NCBI RefSeq assembly: GCF_900186835.1 | Contig: NZ_LT906448.1 | Span: 124,001 to 188,000 of the forward strand | DNA: 64,000 bases | Reading direction: 5' to 3' | DNA from: Pasteurella dagmatis | GTDB lineage: Bacteria > Pseudomonadota > Gammaproteobacteria > Enterobacterales > Pasteurellaceae | In this document: positions 62,881 through 64,000 of the stretch, piece after piece | Layout of the letters: the number at the start of each line of letters is the position of its first letter | How positions within the stretch are numbered: the stretch's first letter is position 1 | Made by a program: the position numbers and the translations under genes | The notes under the pieces: generated by a model | What the model was told of the DNA's origin: nothing | What the model saw: the letters and a program-made list of their open reading frames with translations, nothing else | Database searches by the model: none

Positions 62881-64000
62881 TTAAGAAGCAAGATCAAGCA
62901 TTTCTTGCGCATTTGCGAGAGCACTATCTGTAATTTTACTTCCACCTAATAACCTAGCTAAGGCTTTAATGCGTTGTTGATGAGAAAGCGAGGTCATTTT
63001 TGTTTCTGTTTTTTCATCGATAGTGAATTTTTCAACAGTAAAGTGTTGATCTCCATAGCAAGCAACTTGTGGTAAGTGGGTAACACAAATTACTTGGCAA
63101 CGTTGTCCTAATTTACGTAATAGCTTACCAACCACACTCGCAGTTGCTCCACTAATACCCACATCTACCTCATCAAAAATTAAAGTTGGAATTGCTGATT
63201 TGTCTGAAGTCAGCACTTGAATTGCCAATGATATACGTGACAATTCGCCTCCTGAAGCAATTTTGGATAATGGTTGTGCTGTTTGCCCTAAGTTACTGCG
63301 TAGTGTGAATATCACATTGTCAGCCCCTTGGTGAGTGATTTTATTGTAATCAGCGTTTAACTCAATGAAAAATTCAGCATTTTCCATTGCTAGTTGCTTA
63401 ATCGACTTAGTTACTTGTTGTGCTAATTTATTCGCCCCTTGTTGGCGGCTTTGATGCAATGCTATTGCTGTATTAAGCATTTTTTCATAGGCCTGTTTCT
63501 CTTGGGTAATTAAGATTTGCTCACTTTCAGAAAAATCCATTAATTCATTGAGTTGTTGGTTTAAAGTGCGGTGTAATTCTACTAAGTTTTCAGGCTTTAC
63601 ATTGTGTTTACGGGCAAGCTGTAATGCTTGCGACATACGCTGTTCGATCTCATTGAGTAAAACAGGATCTTGTTCAATATCACTGGCTAAATGTTGTACT
63701 TCACTTGTTGCTTCTTGCACTTGAATCAAGGCTTCTTGTAACAAATTAGAAACATTAGTATAGCGAGGATCTAGCTCAGTCAACTCTTCTAATTGCTGGC
63801 TTGCGCGATATAACAGAGAATCAATACTAACTGTTTCATTTTCGCTTAATAGTTGTAAGGTGGATTGTGAAAGTGTAGTCAAACGCTCACTATTTGATAG
63901 ACGCTTTTGATCATCCTCTAATTCTACATATTCATTTGGACGAAGATTAAATTCATTAAGCTCTTCAACTTGATATTGTAAAAGCTGTTTTTTAGCCTCA
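62881..64000 (-). CDS. recN: DNA repair ATPase RecN, C-terminal part (partial)
   Basis: The gene runs off the right edge; about 373 C-terminal residues are inside, of a family length near 558. It is an SMC-like ATPase for double-strand break repair. The visible part holds the coiled-coil arm and the C-terminal ATPase half: signature SKIASGGELSRISLAIQVL and Walker B ALIF-like TLIFDEVDVGISG, then CVTHLPQVACYGDQHF. The coding frame continues to position 64000 without a stop, so a start at 63882 (TTG) is not real. An uptake signal lies at 63564-63572. Confidence 0.95.
   Translation of the reverse strand, partial: EAKKQLLQYQVEELNEFNLRPNEYVELEDDQKRLSNSERLTTLSQSTLQLLSENETVSIDSLLYRASQQLEELTELDPRYTNVSNLLQEALIQVQEATSEVQHLASDIEQDPVLLNEIEQRMSQALQLARKHNVKPENLVELHRTLNQQLNELMDFSESEQILITQEKQAYEKMLNTAIALHQSRQQGANKLAQQVTKSIKQLAMENAEFFIELNADYNKITHQGADNVIFTLRSNLGQTAQPLSKIASGGELSRISLAIQVLTSDKSAIPTLIFDEVDVGISGATASVVGKLLRKLGQRCQVICVTHLPQVACYGDQHFTVEKFTIDEKTETKMTSLSHQQRIKALARLLGGSKITDSALANAQEMLDLAS

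Noticed and set aside
62881-63882. recN as a complete 333-residue gene
   Set aside because: The proposed first codon is a TTG inside the gene. The frame continues upstream to the window edge with RecN-like sequence, so the gene is only cut by the window.

Overview
The window is a compact, AT-rich bacterial chromosome segment, almost certainly from a Pasteurellaceae member with Haemophilus-type DNA uptake. The 9-base uptake signal AAGTGCGGT (or its reverse complement ACCGCACTT) occurs at least 31 times in 64 kb by eye. This is the H. influenzae/Aggregatibacter type, not the Actinobacillus pleuropneumoniae type. Family markers include OmpP1, lipoprotein e(P4), the P6 lipoprotein (Pal), the ComNOPQ pilin-like set and AfuABC. 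Arginine genes argB, argC and argE are present, and as I recall H. influenzae Rd lacks these, so a species near H. parainfluenzae is more likely than H. influenzae itself. This species call is inference. I see no prophage, insertion sequence, integron or CRISPR array; nearly all of the window is conserved housekeeping sequence.

Layout. 1-4.9 kb: the end of aspS, a small membrane protein, nudB, yebC, a small lipoprotein, then ruvC and ruvAB (Holliday junction processing). 5-13.5 kb: a small secreted protein, then the cytochrome bd oxidase genes cydA-cydB-cydX-ybgE behind FNR/ArcA-like sites, and ybgC-tolQRAB-pal (cell-envelope Tol-Pal system). 13.7-19.9 kb: three identical tRNA-Lys genes, the competence pilin-like genes comNOPQ behind a CRP-S-like site, and recC. 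20-21.9 kb: rimI-holD and rsmC. 21.9-28.3 kb: an AfuCB ABC transporter with three tandem, diverged AfuA binding proteins. 28.6-36.1 kb: udk, dcd, an AsmA-like gene, sotB, tRNA-Ser(GGA), a SulP transporter, eda, a DUF533 gene and a YfcZ-family gene. 36.3-43.8 kb: ompP1, ogt, mutH, a TerC-family gene, polA and hel. 43.9-48.9 kb: argCBH and argE, separated by a 660-base gap that holds putative tandem ARG boxes, a tandem octamer repeat and a decayed gene. 49-56.4 kb: suhB, trmJ and the iron-sulfur operon iscR-iscS-iscU-iscA-hscB-hscA-fdx behind a strong IscR-like site. 56.4-64 kb: mtgA-trpR-slt, yciI-yciA-yciB-yciC, ompW behind an FNR-like site, and the C-terminal part of recN.

Themes. Much of the regulation visible here concerns oxygen and carbon status: FNR/ArcA-like sites at cyd, an FNR-like site at ompW, CRP-like sites at afuA and hel, and a CRP-S-like site at comN. 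The most unusual parts are the three-gene afuA array, with different residues at the likely ligand-binding positions and a near-identical 98-base tract shared by two copies, and the argC-argE gap. I found no convincing wholly new multi-gene system.
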